Part shown: positions 5,412 through 5,506 of the stretch, in pieces
Layout: each line of letters begins with the position of its first letter
Numbering within the stretch: position 1 is the first letter of the stretch
DNA from: Clostridiales bacterium
GTDB taxonomy: Bacteria > Bacillota_A > Clostridia > Oscillospirales > Oscillospiraceae
DNA: 5,506 nt
NCBI GenBank assembly: GCA_022777455.1
Contig: JALFGI010000107.1
Coordinates: 1-5,506 of the forward strand
Direction: 5' to 3'
Notes under the pieces: model-generated
What the model was told of the DNA's origin: nothing
The model's database searches: none
The model's input: only the letters and a program-made list of their open reading frames with translations
Translations under genes and position numbers: made by a program

Positions 5412-5506
5412 GTTTCAACGCCTTATGGAATCCGAAGATTCCCCGTCACATTTCTTTCCGCCCCTGACGGTGGGCGTGGTACAGGCGGCCTTTGGCAAAG
5501 CCATCA

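Larger units (their letters stand above)
3083..5506 (-). mobile_element. One end of a serine-recombinase mobile element inserted in the SASP gene
   Basis: The recombinase gene ends exactly where the SASP sequence begins, as in many integrative elements whose large serine recombinase lies at the element's extreme end beside its attachment site. The recombinase and the small coupled gene form the module at this end. Nothing resembling the SASP N-terminus is found on the minus strand up to 5506, so the other end should lie outside the window. How far the element extends, and whether the DNA at 5079-5506 belongs to it, is inferred; 5506 is only the window edge. Confidence 0.5.
5243..5506. other. 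Intergenic stretch with several nested inverted repeats, no convincing gene
   Basis: No frame on either strand has both a good ribosome site and a recognisable protein. Instead there are neighbouring inverted repeats. The first, 5292-5315 against 5326-5350 (TCAAAGTCA...TGCGCTGGG with its complement), has a loop of about 10 bases. The second, GAAAACGCTGTGCC (5349-5362) against GGGACAGCGTTTTC (5398-5411), has one mismatch and encloses ATTTG-GTTT-CAAAT. The third is GGAATC-CGAA-GATTCC (5427-5442). They lie end to end and could form a structured RNA on either strand or be another repeat family. A plus-strand frame open from 5383 to the edge, with an ATG at 5425 and no ribosome site, is the only coding possibility and is weak. 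Confidence 0.5.

Noticed and set aside
5383..5506. Plus-strand frame open to the window edge, ATG at 5425 (MESEDSPSHFF...)
   Set aside because: It begins within a hairpin-rich region, has no ribosome binding site, and only about 27 codons follow the ATG before the edge. It could be the start of a gene but cannot be supported.
4862..5506. SASP 5' half at the other side of the recombinase module
   Set aside because: I looked on the minus strand for a start followed by the usual (K/R/F)-x-E-x-A-x-E type lead-in; none is present, so the reciprocal junction is not in the window.

Overview
The window looks like accessory DNA from a spore-forming gut Clostridia genome, probably the Oscillospiraceae/Ruminococcaceae side. 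The reasons are a small acid-soluble spore protein (SASP) tail, a lipoprotein with Gram-positive style processing, strong GGAGG-type ribosome binding sites, GC-rich coding DNA, and palindromic intergenic repeats of a kind common in that group. Genus is not resolved. Almost every gene lies on the minus strand.

Layout, left to right. Positions 2-121 (+) hold the last 39 codons of an IS110-type transposase; the rest of that insertion sequence is outside the window. It converges on a PHP-domain metal-dependent phosphoesterase (164-844, -), with only 42 bases between the two stop codons. Positions 877-1106 hold a long imperfect palindrome of about 230 bp, MITE-like and non-coding. Next is a secreted lipoprotein with leucine-rich repeats (1167-2756, -), with its own promoter (2795-2823) and a hairpin beyond its stop (1135-1165).

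Positions 2901-3083 (-) hold the C-terminal two thirds of an alpha/beta-type SASP with an intact rho-independent terminator but no start. Its reading frame is cut at exactly the point where a large serine recombinase gene (3083-4861, -) ends. Upstream of the recombinase, overlapping it by ATGA, is a 62-residue TnpW-like small protein (4858-5046, -). The two form a recombination module at one end of a mobile element that appears to have inserted into the SASP gene. The 5' half of the SASP gene is not in this window, so the far end of the element should lie beyond position 5506.

The leader of the small-protein/recombinase operon is itself occupied by a 163-bp MITE-like palindrome (5079-5241). 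Beyond it, 5243-5506 has no convincing gene but contains several nested inverted repeats.

The most interesting feature is the recombinase-carrying element that splits a sporulation gene at its 5' side. It is reminiscent of known elements that interrupt sporulation genes and are excised during development, such as skin in sigK. Whether this one is excised, or is simply a broken gene, cannot be decided from the window.
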